Source: Bacteroidota bacterium
GTDB taxonomy: Bacteria; Bacteroidota; Bacteroidia; Bacteroidales; F082
Direction: 5' to 3'
NCBI GenBank assembly: GCA_016715945.1
Contig: JADJXJ010000001.1
Coordinates: 1,798,001-1,862,000, forward strand
Length of the DNA stretch: 64,000 nucleotides
Positions within the stretch are counted from its first letter, which is position 1. Each line of letters begins with the position of its first letter. This document shows positions 34,256 to 43,018 of the stretch, one piece after another. The notes under the pieces were generated by a model. The model saw only the letters and a program-made list of their open reading frames with translations. It was not told the origin of the DNA and made no database searches. A program made the position numbers and the translations under genes.

Positions 34256-34708
34256 ATGGAATTGGAAAAGAAAATCAACGACGACATCAAACAGGCCATG
34301 CTGACCAAGGACAGCCGCAAGCTGGCTGCCCTGCGTGCAATCAAAGCGGCCTTGCTGCTCGAAAAAACGGGCAAAGACGTATCGTCGGGCATCATCCCTG
34401 ATTCGGTGGAGCTTAAGATGCTTCAGAAGCTCGTAAAACAGCGCCGCGAGGCTGCCGCAATCTACACCCAGCAAAATCGTCCCGACCTGGCCGAGGAAGA
34501 AAATTATCAGGCAAGCATCATCGAAGCCTATCTGCCCGCCAGATTATCAGACGAAGAGCTACGGGCTTTGATCGCACGGACCATCGAAGCTACCGGCGCT
34601 CAGAACATTAAAGATATGGGCAAGGTGATGGGCATCGTAAGCAAAGAAATCGCCGGACGTGCCGACAACAGCCTTGTTGCAACCATTATCAAAGAAATGC
34701 TGTCTTAA
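34256..34708 (+). CDS. GatB/YqeY family protein
   Basis: This 150-residue protein is a stand-alone YqeY domain, related to the tRNA-binding tail of the GatB subunit of the tRNA-dependent amidotransferase. Visible features are LEKKINDDIKQAMLTKDSRKLAALRAIKAALLLEK, then VKQRREAAAIY, EAYLPARLSDEELRALI and DMGKVMGIVSKEIAGRAD, all typical. The precise role is unknown. It lies 13 bp after ftsZ and before a strong terminator, so it ends the division transcript, a placement common in Bacteroidota. Confidence 0.9.
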   Translation: MELEKKINDDIKQAMLTKDSRKLAALRAIKAALLLEKTGKDVSSGIIPDSVELKMLQKLVKQRREAAAIYTQQNRPDLAEEENYQASIIEAYLPARLSDEELRALIARTIEATGAQNIKDMGKVMGIVSKEIAGRADNSLVATIIKEMLS

Positions 34709-34758
34709 AAGCAAGACTTTCGGGTCTGGAACGAATATCCGGGGTGGATATTCCTTTT

Positions 34759-34786
34759 GCCGGGACCAAATGGTTCCGGCATTTTT
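34759..34786 (+). terminator. Terminator of the dcw cluster
   Basis: Bases 34759-34767 pair with 34772-34780 (nine pairs, one G-T) around an AAAT loop, and five T follow at 34782-34786. It lies 50 bp after the YqeY-family gene. Confidence 0.87.
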
Positions 34787-34830
34787 ACTTTACGATTTCG
34801 GCAATGAACAAAAGTGGCTGCTTATCGGAT

Positions 34831-34859
34831 AAAAAAAAGACCCGGACAAAATATCCGGG
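34831..34859 (-). terminator. Terminator of the rplM-rpsI-rpsB-tsf operon
   Basis: CCCGGA (34841-34846) pairs with TCCGGG (34854-34859). On the minus strand the hairpin is followed by a run of eight U (34831-34838). A shorter pyrimidine/T tract on the other side may make it partly bidirectional. It lies 26 bp after the tsf stop. Confidence 0.82.
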
Positions 34860-34884
34860 CCTCTATTTTTGTGCTGCTTGGTTT

Positions 34885-35715
34885 TTATGCGCCAAGCATT
34901 ACGCGTTTGAAAGCAACAACGGTGAGTTCCTTGTCGGTTTCGCTCAGATACTGGCGAACTGACTTTTTGTTGTCGCGGATAAACTCCTGGTTGAGCAGGG
35001 TGTTTTCGCGATAGAACTTACCAAGTTTTCCGCGGGCGATTTTTTCGAGCATGGCTTCGGGTTTGCCTTCGTTGCGGGCCTGTTCCATACCGATTTCAAT
35101 CTCGCGGTTGATCACTTCCTGGGGTACGTCGGCTTCGTCGATAGCCACAGGATCCATAGCAGCAACCTGCATGGCAATCTCGCGACCAATCTGGTCGAGG
35201 CCATCGGCCTTTTTATTGAAACCAACGATGGTAGCCAGACGGTTTCCGGGATGGATGTAGGCTGCAGTGAACGGTGCTTCGATTTTGAAGAAGGCGCCCA
35301 TATCAATTTTTTCGCCAATCACGCCGGTTTGGTCGGTGAGGGTGTCGGCTACTTTACGGCCGTTCAGCTCGAGGTTCTTCACAGCTTCGGCATCCTGGCT
35401 TTTGCTGGCAATGGCCAGATCGAGGATGCTGTGGGCATATTTGATAAAGTCCTGGTTCTTTGCAACGAAGTCAGTTTCGCAGTTAATCATAACAACAGCG
35501 GCATAGCTGTGGTCGTCGGAGGTTTTGGCCAGCACAACGCCTTCGTTGGCTTCGCGGTCGGCACGTTTGGCAGCTACTTTCTGACCTTTTTTGCGCAGGA
35601 TATCAATGGCCTGTTCCATGTCGCCATTGCTTTCTACAAGGGCGTTTTTGCAGTCCATCATACCAGCGCCGGTGATTTTGCGCAGTTCGTTTACTTGTGC
35701 AGCAGTGATGCTCAT
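34885..35715 (-). CDS. tsf: Translation elongation factor Ts
   Basis: EF-Ts recharges EF-Tu by driving GDP/GTP exchange. The 276-residue product has the N-terminal UBA-like domain (ITAAQVNELRKITGAGMMDCKNALVESNGDMEQAIDILRKKG) and the core with AVVMINCETDFVAKNQDF, the EF-Tu contact motif. Length is typical. It follows rpsB by 17 bp and ends the ribosomal operon before a terminator. Confidence 0.97.
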   Translation of the reverse strand: MSITAAQVNELRKITGAGMMDCKNALVESNGDMEQAIDILRKKGQKVAAKRADREANEGVVLAKTSDDHSYAAVVMINCETDFVAKNQDFIKYAHSILDLAIASKSQDAEAVKNLELNGRKVADTLTDQTGVIGEKIDMGAFFKIEAPFTAAYIHPGNRLATIVGFNKKADGLDQIGREIAMQVAAMDPVAIDEADVPQEVINREIEIGMEQARNEGKPEAMLEKIARGKLGKFYRENTLLNQEFIRDNKKSVRQYLSETDKELTVVAFKRVMLGA

Positions 35716-35732
35716 TGTATAATAAGTTTTAA

Positions 35733-36575
35733 TTATTTCTTGGCTACAGGGCGGCGCGGACGTTTTGGCTTGTCGGTCTTGGCTTCGCCATCTTCTTTGT
35801 TTTCCTCGTCTCCTCCGTGCTGCATGAATGATGTTTCTTCAGCCTCTTCTTCATCGCCATGGTCGTCGGCACCCTTGTCCTTGCTGAGCTTGCGCTCGTT
35901 GAGACCCTCTTCGATGGCCTGAACCATGGTTTTCACGATAAGTGAAATCGACTTGGTGGCATCGTCGTTGCCCGGGATGGGGAAGTCGATGAGGTTGGGG
36001 TTGCAGTTGGTATCCACGATGGCGAAGGTGGGGATACCCAGCCTGCGGGCTTCAGCAACGGCAATATGTTCTTTGAGGATGTCCACAATGAACAGGGCCG
36101 AAGGAAGGCGGCTCATGTCGGCAATCGAACCCAGGTTCTTCTCGAGTTTGGCGCGCTCGCGTTCGAGTTGTAGGCGTTCGCGTTTGGAGAGGTTCTGATA
36201 CGCGTCGCTTGCAATGAGCTTGTCGATATTGGCCATTTTGCGCACTGCCTTGCGGATGGTTGCAAAGTTGGTGAGCATACCGCCGGGCCAGCGCTCGGTT
36301 ACGTATGGCATGCCAATCTTGCTCACTTCTTCAGCCACAATGGCTTTGGCCTGTTTCTTGGTGGCTACAAAAAGCACTTTTTTGCCCGAACGTGCCAGTT
36401 GGCGGAGGGCATTTGCAGCTTCTTCAATCTTAGCCTGGGTTTTGTAAAGGTCGATGATGTGGATGCCATTGCGCTCCATGAAGATGTAAGGAGCCATGTT
36501 GGGATTCCACTTGCGGCGCAGGTGACCAAAATGTACGCCTGCATCCAATAATTCGTCGAAGGTAACTCGTGACAT
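35733..36575 (-). CDS. rpsB: 30S ribosomal protein S2
   Basis: The roughly 280-residue product begins SRVTFDELLDAGVHFGHLRRKWNPNM and continues with ERNGIHIIDLYKT, VGTKKQA-like VATKKQAKAIV, ERWPGGMLTNFATI and VDTNCNP, standard for S2. The C-terminal 45 residues are a Bacteroidota-type acidic then basic tail (DDHGDEEEAEETSF; KPKRPRRPVAKK). The frame extends to 36611, but the ATG at 36575 sits at the conserved N-terminus. Confidence 0.97.
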   Translation of the reverse strand: MSRVTFDELLDAGVHFGHLRRKWNPNMAPYIFMERNGIHIIDLYKTQAKIEEAANALRQLARSGKKVLFVATKKQAKAIVAEEVSKIGMPYVTERWPGGMLTNFATIRKAVRKMANIDKLIASDAYQNLSKRERLQLERERAKLEKNLGSIADMSRLPSALFIVDILKEHIAVAEARRLGIPTFAIVDTNCNPNLIDFPIPGNDDATKSISLIVKTMVQAIEEGLNERKLSKDKGADDHGDEEEAEETSFMQHGGDEENKEDGEAKTDKPKRPRRPVAKK

Positions 36576-36679
36576 AATTTGTTTGTTGATGTTTACATTC
36601 ACTAAAAGCAATTGGTGAGTAGATCTTTCGCAGACATCTCACCAATTTGGATACTAAACACTTTTCAGAAGCTGCAGGA

Positions 36680-37066
36680 TTAGCGTTTGCTGAACTGGAA
36701 CCTCTTACGAGCTTTGGGGCGACCGGGCTTTTTACGCTCAACCATACGCGGGTCGCGGCGCAGCAGCCCTTTGGCTTTGAGCACAGGACGAAACTCGGGG
36801 TTGATGGCACAGAGTGCACGGCTGATTCCCAGGCTGAGGGCTTCGGCCTGTCCGTTGAATCCGCCACCGTCGAGGTTCACCTTGATATCGTATTTGCCAA
36901 GGTTGTCGGTGAGTGCCAGGGGCTGCTCCACTTTGTAGTGCAGCATGGGGGTTGGAAAATATTCCTTGAAGTCTCTTTTGTTGATTGTGATTGTACCGTT
37001 TCCGGGCTTCACATATACGCGTGCTACGGCTGTCTTTCTACGGCCTAAAGCGTTCACTACTTCCAT
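36680..37066 (-). CDS. rpsI: 30S ribosomal protein S9
   Basis: The 128-residue product shows NALGRRKTAVARVYVKPGNG, the central GGGFNGQAEALSLGISRAL and the basic C-terminal tail RKKPGRPKARKRFQFSKR, whose last residues reach the P-site tRNA. It is 15 bp behind rplM, the usual pairing. Confidence 0.97.
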   Translation of the reverse strand: MEVVNALGRRKTAVARVYVKPGNGTITINKRDFKEYFPTPMLHYKVEQPLALTDNLGKYDIKVNLDGGGFNGQAEALSLGISRALCAINPEFRPVLKAKGLLRRDPRMVERKKPGRPKARKRFQFSKR

Positions 37067-37081
37067 GCGATGTATGCTTTT

Positions 37082-37525
37082 TTAAAAGGTAATGGTCTTA
37101 GGTTGCTGGGCCTCATGTTTATGTGTGGGGCCAGTGTACACGTGCAGGTTGCGGAATAGCTCTGCTCCCAGCCTGTTTTTGGGGAGCATACCTTTGACGG
37201 CGTGCTCAACCACGGCAACAGGTTTGTGCTTCAGCTGCTCGCGGACAGTGCGGAAACGCTGACCCCCCGGATAACCGGTATGCCAGACATACACCTTTTC
37301 GTCGAGCTTCTTTCCGGTGAGCTTCACCTTCTCGGCGTTTACCACAATCACGTTATCGCCACAATCGCTGTGGGGAGTGTAGGACGGTTTGTGCTTTCCG
37401 CGGAGGATCTTGGCTACTTCCGATGCCAGGCGACCCAGCACCATGCCCTCAGCGTCAACCACCACCCACTCTTTGTTGGCCTGCTCTTTATTCACGCTGA
37501 CCGTTCTGTAACTCAGAGTATTCAT
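37082..37525 (-). CDS. rplM: 50S ribosomal protein L13
   Basis: The 147-residue product shows WVVVDAEGMVLGRLASEVAKILRGKHKPSYTPHSDCGDNVIVVNAEK, the YVWHTGYPGGQR motif and AVKGMLPKNRLG, all diagnostic of L13. It is the first gene of the operon, with a good promoter match about 55 bp upstream. Confidence 0.97.
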   Translation of the reverse strand: MNTLSYRTVSVNKEQANKEWVVVDAEGMVLGRLASEVAKILRGKHKPSYTPHSDCGDNVIVVNAEKVKLTGKKLDEKVYVWHTGYPGGQRFRTVREQLKHKPVAVVEHAVKGMLPKNRLGAELFRNLHVYTGPTHKHEAQQPKTITF

Positions 37526-37578
37526 CTAATTTCGTGTTTCAACCTTATGTATGCACCTATTTCTCCCAAAAGGGGGTG

Positions 37579-37609
37579 CAAAGATAGAAAGTATTTTTTA
37601 TTCCAACAA
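37579..37609 (-). promoter_or_regulatory. Promoter of the rplM operon
   Basis: Minus strand: TTG (37607-37609) followed by a 20-bp spacer and TATCTTTG (37579-37586), a fit to the Bacteroides -33/-7 consensus. The transcript would start near 37572, leaving a 46-nt leader. Confidence 0.55.
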
Positions 37610-37692
37610 TTTTGCTGACAACATTTTGTTGAAAAACAGTTGTCAACAAGTCGCAACCAAACTCCCGGCCGGCAATCGGCCCCGGCACAAAC

Positions 37693-38208
37693 TTATTTGA
37701 TGTCGCTGAGGGCAATGCCATCAGGTAGGCCTTGCGGATAACGGGCAAACTTCCACAAATCAGCCTTGCGGATGTCCTGATTCGTATAGCTGGTGGCCTG
37801 ATAACTTCCTGCAGTGACCGAACCGGTTACGATGAGGTTCATCGGTATGGTGAAAATGGAAAGAAAACCCGAAGTGACCGGAGCTACAAACAAGCCATAA
37901 ATGGGAATTGACCAGCCATACCGGCCGGGGGCGGCGTAGCGGAGTTTGAAGGTGGTGACCCGCTGCAGGGGCACGGCTTCGCAGCGCGACTGGTTATGAA
38001 ATGCCTTGTCGGTAAGCACGTAGATGCTGGCCGAATCAACTGCTAATAGCTCGCCGTAAACGGTCGGACCTGCCTGCTGGCTGAGCCTGACAAACGCACC
38101 ATTCGGACTGTTGCCAAGGTTGTCGAGTTTAGGCAGATAGGCCGGCACGTGGGCACACGACCAAAGCAAAAGAATGGCTGCAATGGCAATGATATGGTTA
38201 ATTTTCAT
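37693..38208 (-). CDS. Predicted lipoprotein of unknown function
   Basis: I do not recognise the family. The roughly 171-residue product has a lipoprotein signal (INHIIAIAAILLLWSC, lipobox LWSC). It continues with a beta-rich stretch (GAFVRLSQQAGPTVYGELLAVDSASIYVL) of the kind seen in proteins that sense or scaffold at the membrane, then a hydrophobic, glycine-rich region near residues 100-140 (GWSIPIYGLFVAPVTSGFLSIFTIPMNLIVTGSV). The ATG at 38208 overlaps the end of the larger upstream lipoprotein gene by 11 bp, so the two are translationally coupled and probably act together. Confidence 0.72.
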   Translation of the reverse strand: MKINHIIAIAAILLLWSCAHVPAYLPKLDNLGNSPNGAFVRLSQQAGPTVYGELLAVDSASIYVLTDKAFHNQSRCEAVPLQRVTTFKLRYAAPGRYGWSIPIYGLFVAPVTSGFLSIFTIPMNLIVTGSVTAGSYQATSYTNQDIRKADLWKFARYPQGLPDGIALSDIK

Positions 38209-39775
38209 AGTAATGCACTGTTTTTGTGTCGATTCGTGAACCCCAGAACGCATCTTCCATGGCTGCTTCATACGTTTTGTAGGCTTTGGCCTCTTCGCGC
38301 AGGTATTGGCCCGGACGGGTAATCATGGTCCGAAGCCTGGCCATATTTTTCATCCCCAGCCAGTTGTCGCGCATCCACTGAATATAGTAACCCCGGCTGC
38401 TCAGGAAAAGTGCATAATCGGAATTGTCGGGCAACTCATAAATCAGGCGAAACTCATCGCCGGGCATCGACAGCAACACCTGATCCGAGCTTTTGAGTTT
38501 TTGCAGGGCTGTTTGATCCGGCACTCCCTTATATAATATTTCGGCAGGTTCTACCACTATCGGTTGAACCTCTTCCAGGCCGTAAGCCAGACTTAGATGG
38601 TCGATGCGCCAAAGTCCGTGGTTGAGACGCAATTTAACCCTGACCTTTCCCGAAACATCGCTGCCAAAAGGTACCACCTGCTTGTTGATGGCAACGGGGC
38701 CGGTTTCGTACACACTGCCCTGAAGCTCCCATTTTTCGGTGGCCTTGTTCCACAGCCAGACTTCAATTTCGCCCAGTTCGCCATGTATGCCGCTGTTGAG
38801 CTGTGAACGCAGCCCAGGTTCAGATTCAATTTTGGCAAAAACATCGCTTATTTCATCTCCCATATATTGCAACGCATTGTAGATGAGATAGGTGGTCATT
38901 AAGGTTTGGCGAAAATGAATGTAAAGACCAGCATTGGCCATGCCCGGCTGCGCCTCAAATTCTGCGATGAGCTCCTGTTTGCTGCTCAGGTTGTGTTCGT
39001 CGGCCAGCGAAAACCATTCCTCCCCATCAGGTTTTGCGAGTTTTTGGGTGATGTTGATTTCACCTTCGCTTGCAAGCAGGGGTGGAACCAGGCTTTTTGC
39101 ACGGTAAAACTTATCGTTGCGGGCATGCAGGATGTGCTGGCCGGGCATTCGGGCAATGGCAAGCAAACTGGCCTTGCGGACTACATGGGTTTCGAGCGCC
39201 TCGTTTTTCATGGTGAGGGCAAACCGGCCTTCAACCCGAGGGTTGTTGAGTGCGTCGATGTCGGTATATTCGAGCGAGGGGCTGATGGCATTGGAAAACC
39301 CTTCGGCATCTGCCTGATGTATGTTTTGGTGACCGTCCATGTAGAAGGTGGGACAAGATCCAAAGCAGGCTTTCGGATTGGTCCAGCAGATGACCCCTAG
39401 GGCAAGATTGACCCCAGTGAGTATGGCCATTGCCGTGATGCGCTGCGATTCGGGATTGACCAGCTTACGGTTTGTCTCGAATATCAGGATGCTGTCGATC
39501 GCAAATTCCTGAGCTCCACGTCTCAGCATATTGCGGTTGAAGTCGTACAGGGTGCCGTATCCCCGCACGAGGCCAGCCATGGTGTCGATTTGCCATTCCT
39601 GCGTCAGCACGTACACGTTACCCGAGACGTGATGGGCTTTCAGGAATGGTTGACCGTCTGACTTTTTCATGTCGTGAAGCAAGGCATTCGCCGAACGGTA
39701 GGACGACCTGAACTGATAATTGGAACATCCTGTCAGTAAAGCAATTAAAACGAGGGTTGGTAGGAGTTGTCGCAT
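38198..39775 (-). CDS. Large predicted lipoprotein of unknown function
   Basis: The roughly 525-residue product has a lipoprotein signal (LLPTLVLIALLTGCSNYQF, lipobox LTGC). It contains a Cys-containing segment (WTNPKACFGSCPTFYMDG) followed by AEGFSNAISPSLEYTDIDAL, a pattern I associate with uncharacterised Bacteroidota proteins. The rest has no domain I can name. The frame runs to 39823 upstream, but the ATG at 39775 sits at the signal peptide. It overlaps the next lipoprotein gene by 11 bp, so they form a pair. Confidence 0.75.
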   Translation of the reverse strand: MRQLLPTLVLIALLTGCSNYQFRSSYRSANALLHDMKKSDGQPFLKAHHVSGNVYVLTQEWQIDTMAGLVRGYGTLYDFNRNMLRRGAQEFAIDSILIFETNRKLVNPESQRITAMAILTGVNLALGVICWTNPKACFGSCPTFYMDGHQNIHQADAEGFSNAISPSLEYTDIDALNNPRVEGRFALTMKNEALETHVVRKASLLAIARMPGQHILHARNDKFYRAKSLVPPLLASEGEINITQKLAKPDGEEWFSLADEHNLSSKQELIAEFEAQPGMANAGLYIHFRQTLMTTYLIYNALQYMGDEISDVFAKIESEPGLRSQLNSGIHGELGEIEVWLWNKATEKWELQGSVYETGPVAINKQVVPFGSDVSGKVRVKLRLNHGLWRIDHLSLAYGLEEVQPIVVEPAEILYKGVPDQTALQKLKSSDQVLLSMPGDEFRLIYELPDNSDYALFLSSRGYYIQWMRDNWLGMKNMARLRTMITRPGQYLREEAKAYKTYEAAMEDAFWGSRIDTKTVHYYEN

Positions 39776-39867
39776 CCAGTGGCGATATGAATCTGGCCAA
39801 AAGTAGTGTTTTGCAAAAACCATAGCAAAGCCATTGCATTTAATAACAAATAATTATGATTGTGGCA

Positions 39868-41748
39868 TCAATGAAACTCGCGAAACATCTCGTGAATGCC
39901 TTTGTGCACCTCGTACCAGAAACTGAGGGCGGCTTCTTTGCTGTTGGCTTCAAACTGCTTTAGCCAATATTCGATGTCGCTGTTTCTGACACCATCTTCG
40001 TTGTACTTCTTGAGGAGGAAATTATGCACAAACTGGGCATTGCGTTTCGATTCCCAGAAGATGGCCGAGTTGCGGCTGTTGATGCGTGTGGCTGTGAGCC
40101 TGAGGTTGTGCAGATAAGCATCCTTGAGGCCAAACAATTTATCCACAAGATCGGGGATGATGTCTTCGGCCCAGCCACGGTGGAAGCGGCAGAAGCCCAT
40201 ATTGTCCATCATGAGTTCGTGGATGGTACGTCGGGCATTTTCGCGGCCGAGTTCGCGGGGCGAAAGGTAATCCTTGCCGTAGTTCATATAATATTTCCCC
40301 ATGATGGCCATGGGTGAGAGTACACCAGGGCTCCAGTACTGGTTGGGTACAATCCAGCCCTGGCGCGCAAATCCCACATGGACAAAACGGTCCATCACCT
40401 CATGACCATAAATACGGGCCAGCCTTCGGGCAAACTTTCTGGCTCCAAGCGACAGGTCGATATGCCCGCCCGGTGTTACCATCGCGTCGAGCAGGGCTGC
40501 CCCGATTTGTGCGTTGTGCATGGAATGCTGCACGACATCGAAACCATCAGGCGTAAAATATGGCACATCCTCAAGGCCAAACACCTCCGGTTTTATCAGA
40601 CCATCGTGCATGCAATCCATCAGCCATGCCAGCACCCCGCCAACCGAAATGGCGTCGAAGCCGTAAGTATCTGCTTTCTGGTTGAGCAGCTCAGCCGCGC
40701 GCTGGTCGAACACCCCGCTAAGCGGCCCCATGGTCTGATAAGGTTCGTAATCCTTTTTAAAGTGATTGTGCATTTTTTTACAAACTGCCACACATGGCTC
40801 ACCACAGTTTTTCTGTTGTTTGGTGGCAATGGTTTCCTCGTTGAACTGCTTCAGATAGTGATCGAGAATAAATTTCTTGTGGATTTCGAGCCGCTGCTCC
40901 CTGGTCATGTAAATGGTCCGGTAATTGAAAGCTATGATGCGCTCGTCGATGGTGGCAAAATTTACCCCAAATGTGCCTCCGGTGTTGAAGTTGGGATCGA
41001 AGCGATATTTTGTGGTTGCTTCCAGGTCTTTGGCAGCTAGTTTCTGGTTATACTTGGCCTGAAACCACTCATCGGCCACCTTGCGGTCGCGGAAGTCTTC
41101 GTCCATCACCGTACCTCCGTAAATAATGCCAACAATACCGTGTTGCTGGAGCAGTTTGGTGCCAAAACCACCGCGGCCGGCCCAGCAATCCACATACGTG
41201 AGTTCACCTCCTTTTTTGACAGGGGCCGAGGCAATGCCGCCAAAATCGGTGTACAGTGAAGCCTGTCCGGTTGCGAGCACACGAGGTTCTGTCTCGTATC
41301 GCTCACCAAATTTCTCGAGCGCATACTGCATTACCCCGTAAACCCCTCCCCTGCCGTGCGACCAGACCGCATGAAGATCTACCGGGTACAGTTCAACCTC
41401 AACTTCCTCGCCATGGTTTCGGTTCAGATACAAAATACTCGGCGAAAGGGCCTTTCCGATGATGCTCATCATATTGATTCCCAGATTGTCGAACACCAGC
41501 GCAGCTCCGCCCATTGAAGAGATAAAGAATCCATGCCAACAAGGCGATATGCCTGTGAAAATGAGGCGGTTGGAGCCTGGAAAGATGCTTCCGGCAAGCA
41601 AACCGGCACCAATATTCAGACTGTTGTACTTGTGCGACAGGTGTATGCCCAGGTCAACCGGACCAAAAAAATCGCCCAATTTATAACGATTTACCCGGTA
41701 GAAACCATTGGAGGCATCCACCATCAACGACTTAATGTATTGAATCAT
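39868..41748 (-). CDS. Tungsten-dependent aldehyde oxidoreductase, GAPOR-like
   Basis: The 626-residue protein is in the AOR family of tungstopterin, 4Fe-4S enzymes that oxidise aldehydes and reduce ferredoxin. The cluster cysteines read CGEPCVAVC (C315, C319, C323), with a fourth Cys in DNMGFCRFHRGW. AOR proper has CX2CX3C; the CX3CX3C here, with NTGGTFG, YEPYQTMGPLSG and CRFHRGW, agrees with what I remember of glyceraldehyde-3-phosphate:ferredoxin oxidoreductase from Pyrococcus. If so, it oxidises glyceraldehyde-3-phosphate directly to 3-phosphoglycerate in glycolysis. No tungstate transporter or pterin genes are in the window. A 7-bp inverted repeat lies 26-50 bp upstream. Confidence 0.82.
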   Translation of the reverse strand: MIQYIKSLMVDASNGFYRVNRYKLGDFFGPVDLGIHLSHKYNSLNIGAGLLAGSIFPGSNRLIFTGISPCWHGFFISSMGGAALVFDNLGINMMSIIGKALSPSILYLNRNHGEEVEVELYPVDLHAVWSHGRGGVYGVMQYALEKFGERYETEPRVLATGQASLYTDFGGIASAPVKKGGELTYVDCWAGRGGFGTKLLQQHGIVGIIYGGTVMDEDFRDRKVADEWFQAKYNQKLAAKDLEATTKYRFDPNFNTGGTFGVNFATIDERIIAFNYRTIYMTREQRLEIHKKFILDHYLKQFNEETIATKQQKNCGEPCVAVCKKMHNHFKKDYEPYQTMGPLSGVFDQRAAELLNQKADTYGFDAISVGGVLAWLMDCMHDGLIKPEVFGLEDVPYFTPDGFDVVQHSMHNAQIGAALLDAMVTPGGHIDLSLGARKFARRLARIYGHEVMDRFVHVGFARQGWIVPNQYWSPGVLSPMAIMGKYYMNYGKDYLSPRELGRENARRTIHELMMDNMGFCRFHRGWAEDIIPDLVDKLFGLKDAYLHNLRLTATRINSRNSAIFWESKRNAQFVHNFLLKKYNEDGVRNSDIEYWLKQFEANSKEAALSFWYEVHKGIHEMFREFH

Positions 41749-41773
41749 TATTATTTAAATAAAATATTCACGC

Positions 41774-41798
41774 TTTAGCTATCATATTGTAAGCTAAA
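41774..41798. promoter_or_regulatory. Inverted repeat between oxidoreductase and arsenite exporter genes
   Basis: TTTAGCT (41774-41780) and AGCTAAA (41792-41798) are perfect inverted repeats with an 11-bp gap, so half-site centres are 18 bp apart, nearly two helical turns. The site starts 26 bp upstream of the minus-strand oxidoreductase ATG. It could be a dimer-binding operator. No T-rich tail serves a gene ending nearby, so a terminator is unlikely. Confidence 0.4.
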
Positions 41799-41980
41799 AC
41801 TTTTTCCTGGTGCCATGCCCATGACCATCGAAAAATCTTGAAAAAACTACCCGGTTTAGCGACCTGATGAATGATCTTTAATGATACCTTAAGGTTGCTG
41901 TAGGAACCCAAAGGCGGACAATTCACCGAAAAACAGCAACTTTGCAACATCAGGATATTCTGACAGACAAATAAGGCAAC

Positions 41981-43018
41981 ATGAAAGTAAGGCTAAAGCT
42001 GCTTGACCGGTTTTTGACTTTGTGGATCTTTCTGGCGATGGCTGCCGGGGTGCTGCTTGGGAAGCTTTTCCCGGAAATTGCCAAATTTACGGACGCGCTC
42101 TCGGTAGGCGCCACCAACATCCCTCTGGCCATTGGCCTGATCCTGATGATGTATCCACCGCTCGCCAAGGTTGATTATTCGCTGTTGCCCATGGCATTCA
42201 GGAACATAAAGGTTATGTCGTTTTCGTTGTTTTTGAACTGGGTAGCCGGACCAATTCTGATGTTTTTGCTGGCGGTGTTGTTCCTTCGCGACCATCCGGG
42301 CTACATGAGCGGACTCATATTGATTGGTCTGGCGCGATGCATTGCCATGGTCATCGTGTGGAACGATCTGGCCGGAGGCAGCAGGGAATATGGCGCCATG
42401 CTGGTGGCATTGAACAGTGTATTTCAGGTGGTTACGTACAGTTTTTATGCCTGGCTGTTTATCAACGTTTTGCCTAGAGCTCTGGGCATTGGTGAGTTCG
42501 ACATTCATGTGCCCATGAACGAAGTGGCAAAAAGTGTGGCCATATATCTTGGGATACCGTTTGCAGCAGGTTTCCTCAGCCGGCATTACCTGGTCAAATA
42601 TAAGGGCATAGAATGGTTCAACCGGAAATATGTGCCGTTCATCTCGCCCATCACACTTTATGCCCTGCTTTTCACCATTGTGGTGATGTTCAGCCTGAAA
42701 GGCGATAAAATTGTGGAGCTGCCCTTTGATGTGCTCAGGGTTGCCGTTCCCCTGGTACTGTACTTCCTGTTAATGTTTTTCATCAGCTTCTTTGCGGGCA
42801 AGGCCATGAAAATCCCTTACGATACCAATACCTCCGTAGCCTTCACAGCCACAGGAAACAATTTTGAGCTGGCTATTGCAGTTGCTATTGCAGTATTTGG
42901 CATCTATTCGCCCCAGGCCTTTGCCGGCGTCATTGGTCCCCTGGTTGAGGTTCCGGTGCTCATCCTGCTGGTCAAAGCCAGCATTTATCTGAAAAAGAAA
43001 TACTACCGCAATGTTTGA
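41981..43018 (+). CDS. Arsenite efflux transporter, ACR3 family
   Basis: The 345-residue integral membrane protein has about ten segments and belongs to the ACR3 arsenite exporters (LTLWIFLAMAAGVLLGKLFP; IGLILMMYPPLAKVDY; LNWVAGPILMFLL). The key cysteine is present in LIGLARCIAMVIVWN, and the late ATGNNFELAIAVAIAVFG motif is clear. It exports arsenite from the cytoplasm. It overlaps the next gene, an arsenate reductase, by 8 bp, so product and exporter are made together. No ArsR repressor is adjacent, which is unusual for an ars operon. Confidence 0.93.
   Translation: MKVRLKLLDRFLTLWIFLAMAAGVLLGKLFPEIAKFTDALSVGATNIPLAIGLILMMYPPLAKVDYSLLPMAFRNIKVMSFSLFLNWVAGPILMFLLAVLFLRDHPGYMSGLILIGLARCIAMVIVWNDLAGGSREYGAMLVALNSVFQVVTYSFYAWLFINVLPRALGIGEFDIHVPMNEVAKSVAIYLGIPFAAGFLSRHYLVKYKGIEWFNRKYVPFISPITLYALLFTIVVMFSLKGDKIVELPFDVLRVAVPLVLYFLLMFFISFFAGKAMKIPYDTNTSVAFTATGNNFELAIAVAIAVFGIYSPQAFAGVIGPLVEVPVLILLVKASIYLKKKYYRNV

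Noticed and set aside
37617..37649. Short inverted repeats (CAACA/TGTTG and TTGTTGA/TCAACAA) upstream of the rplM promoter
   Set aside because: They could be a terminator for the lipoprotein pair, but there is no T run and the pairings overlap; too weak to call a feature.
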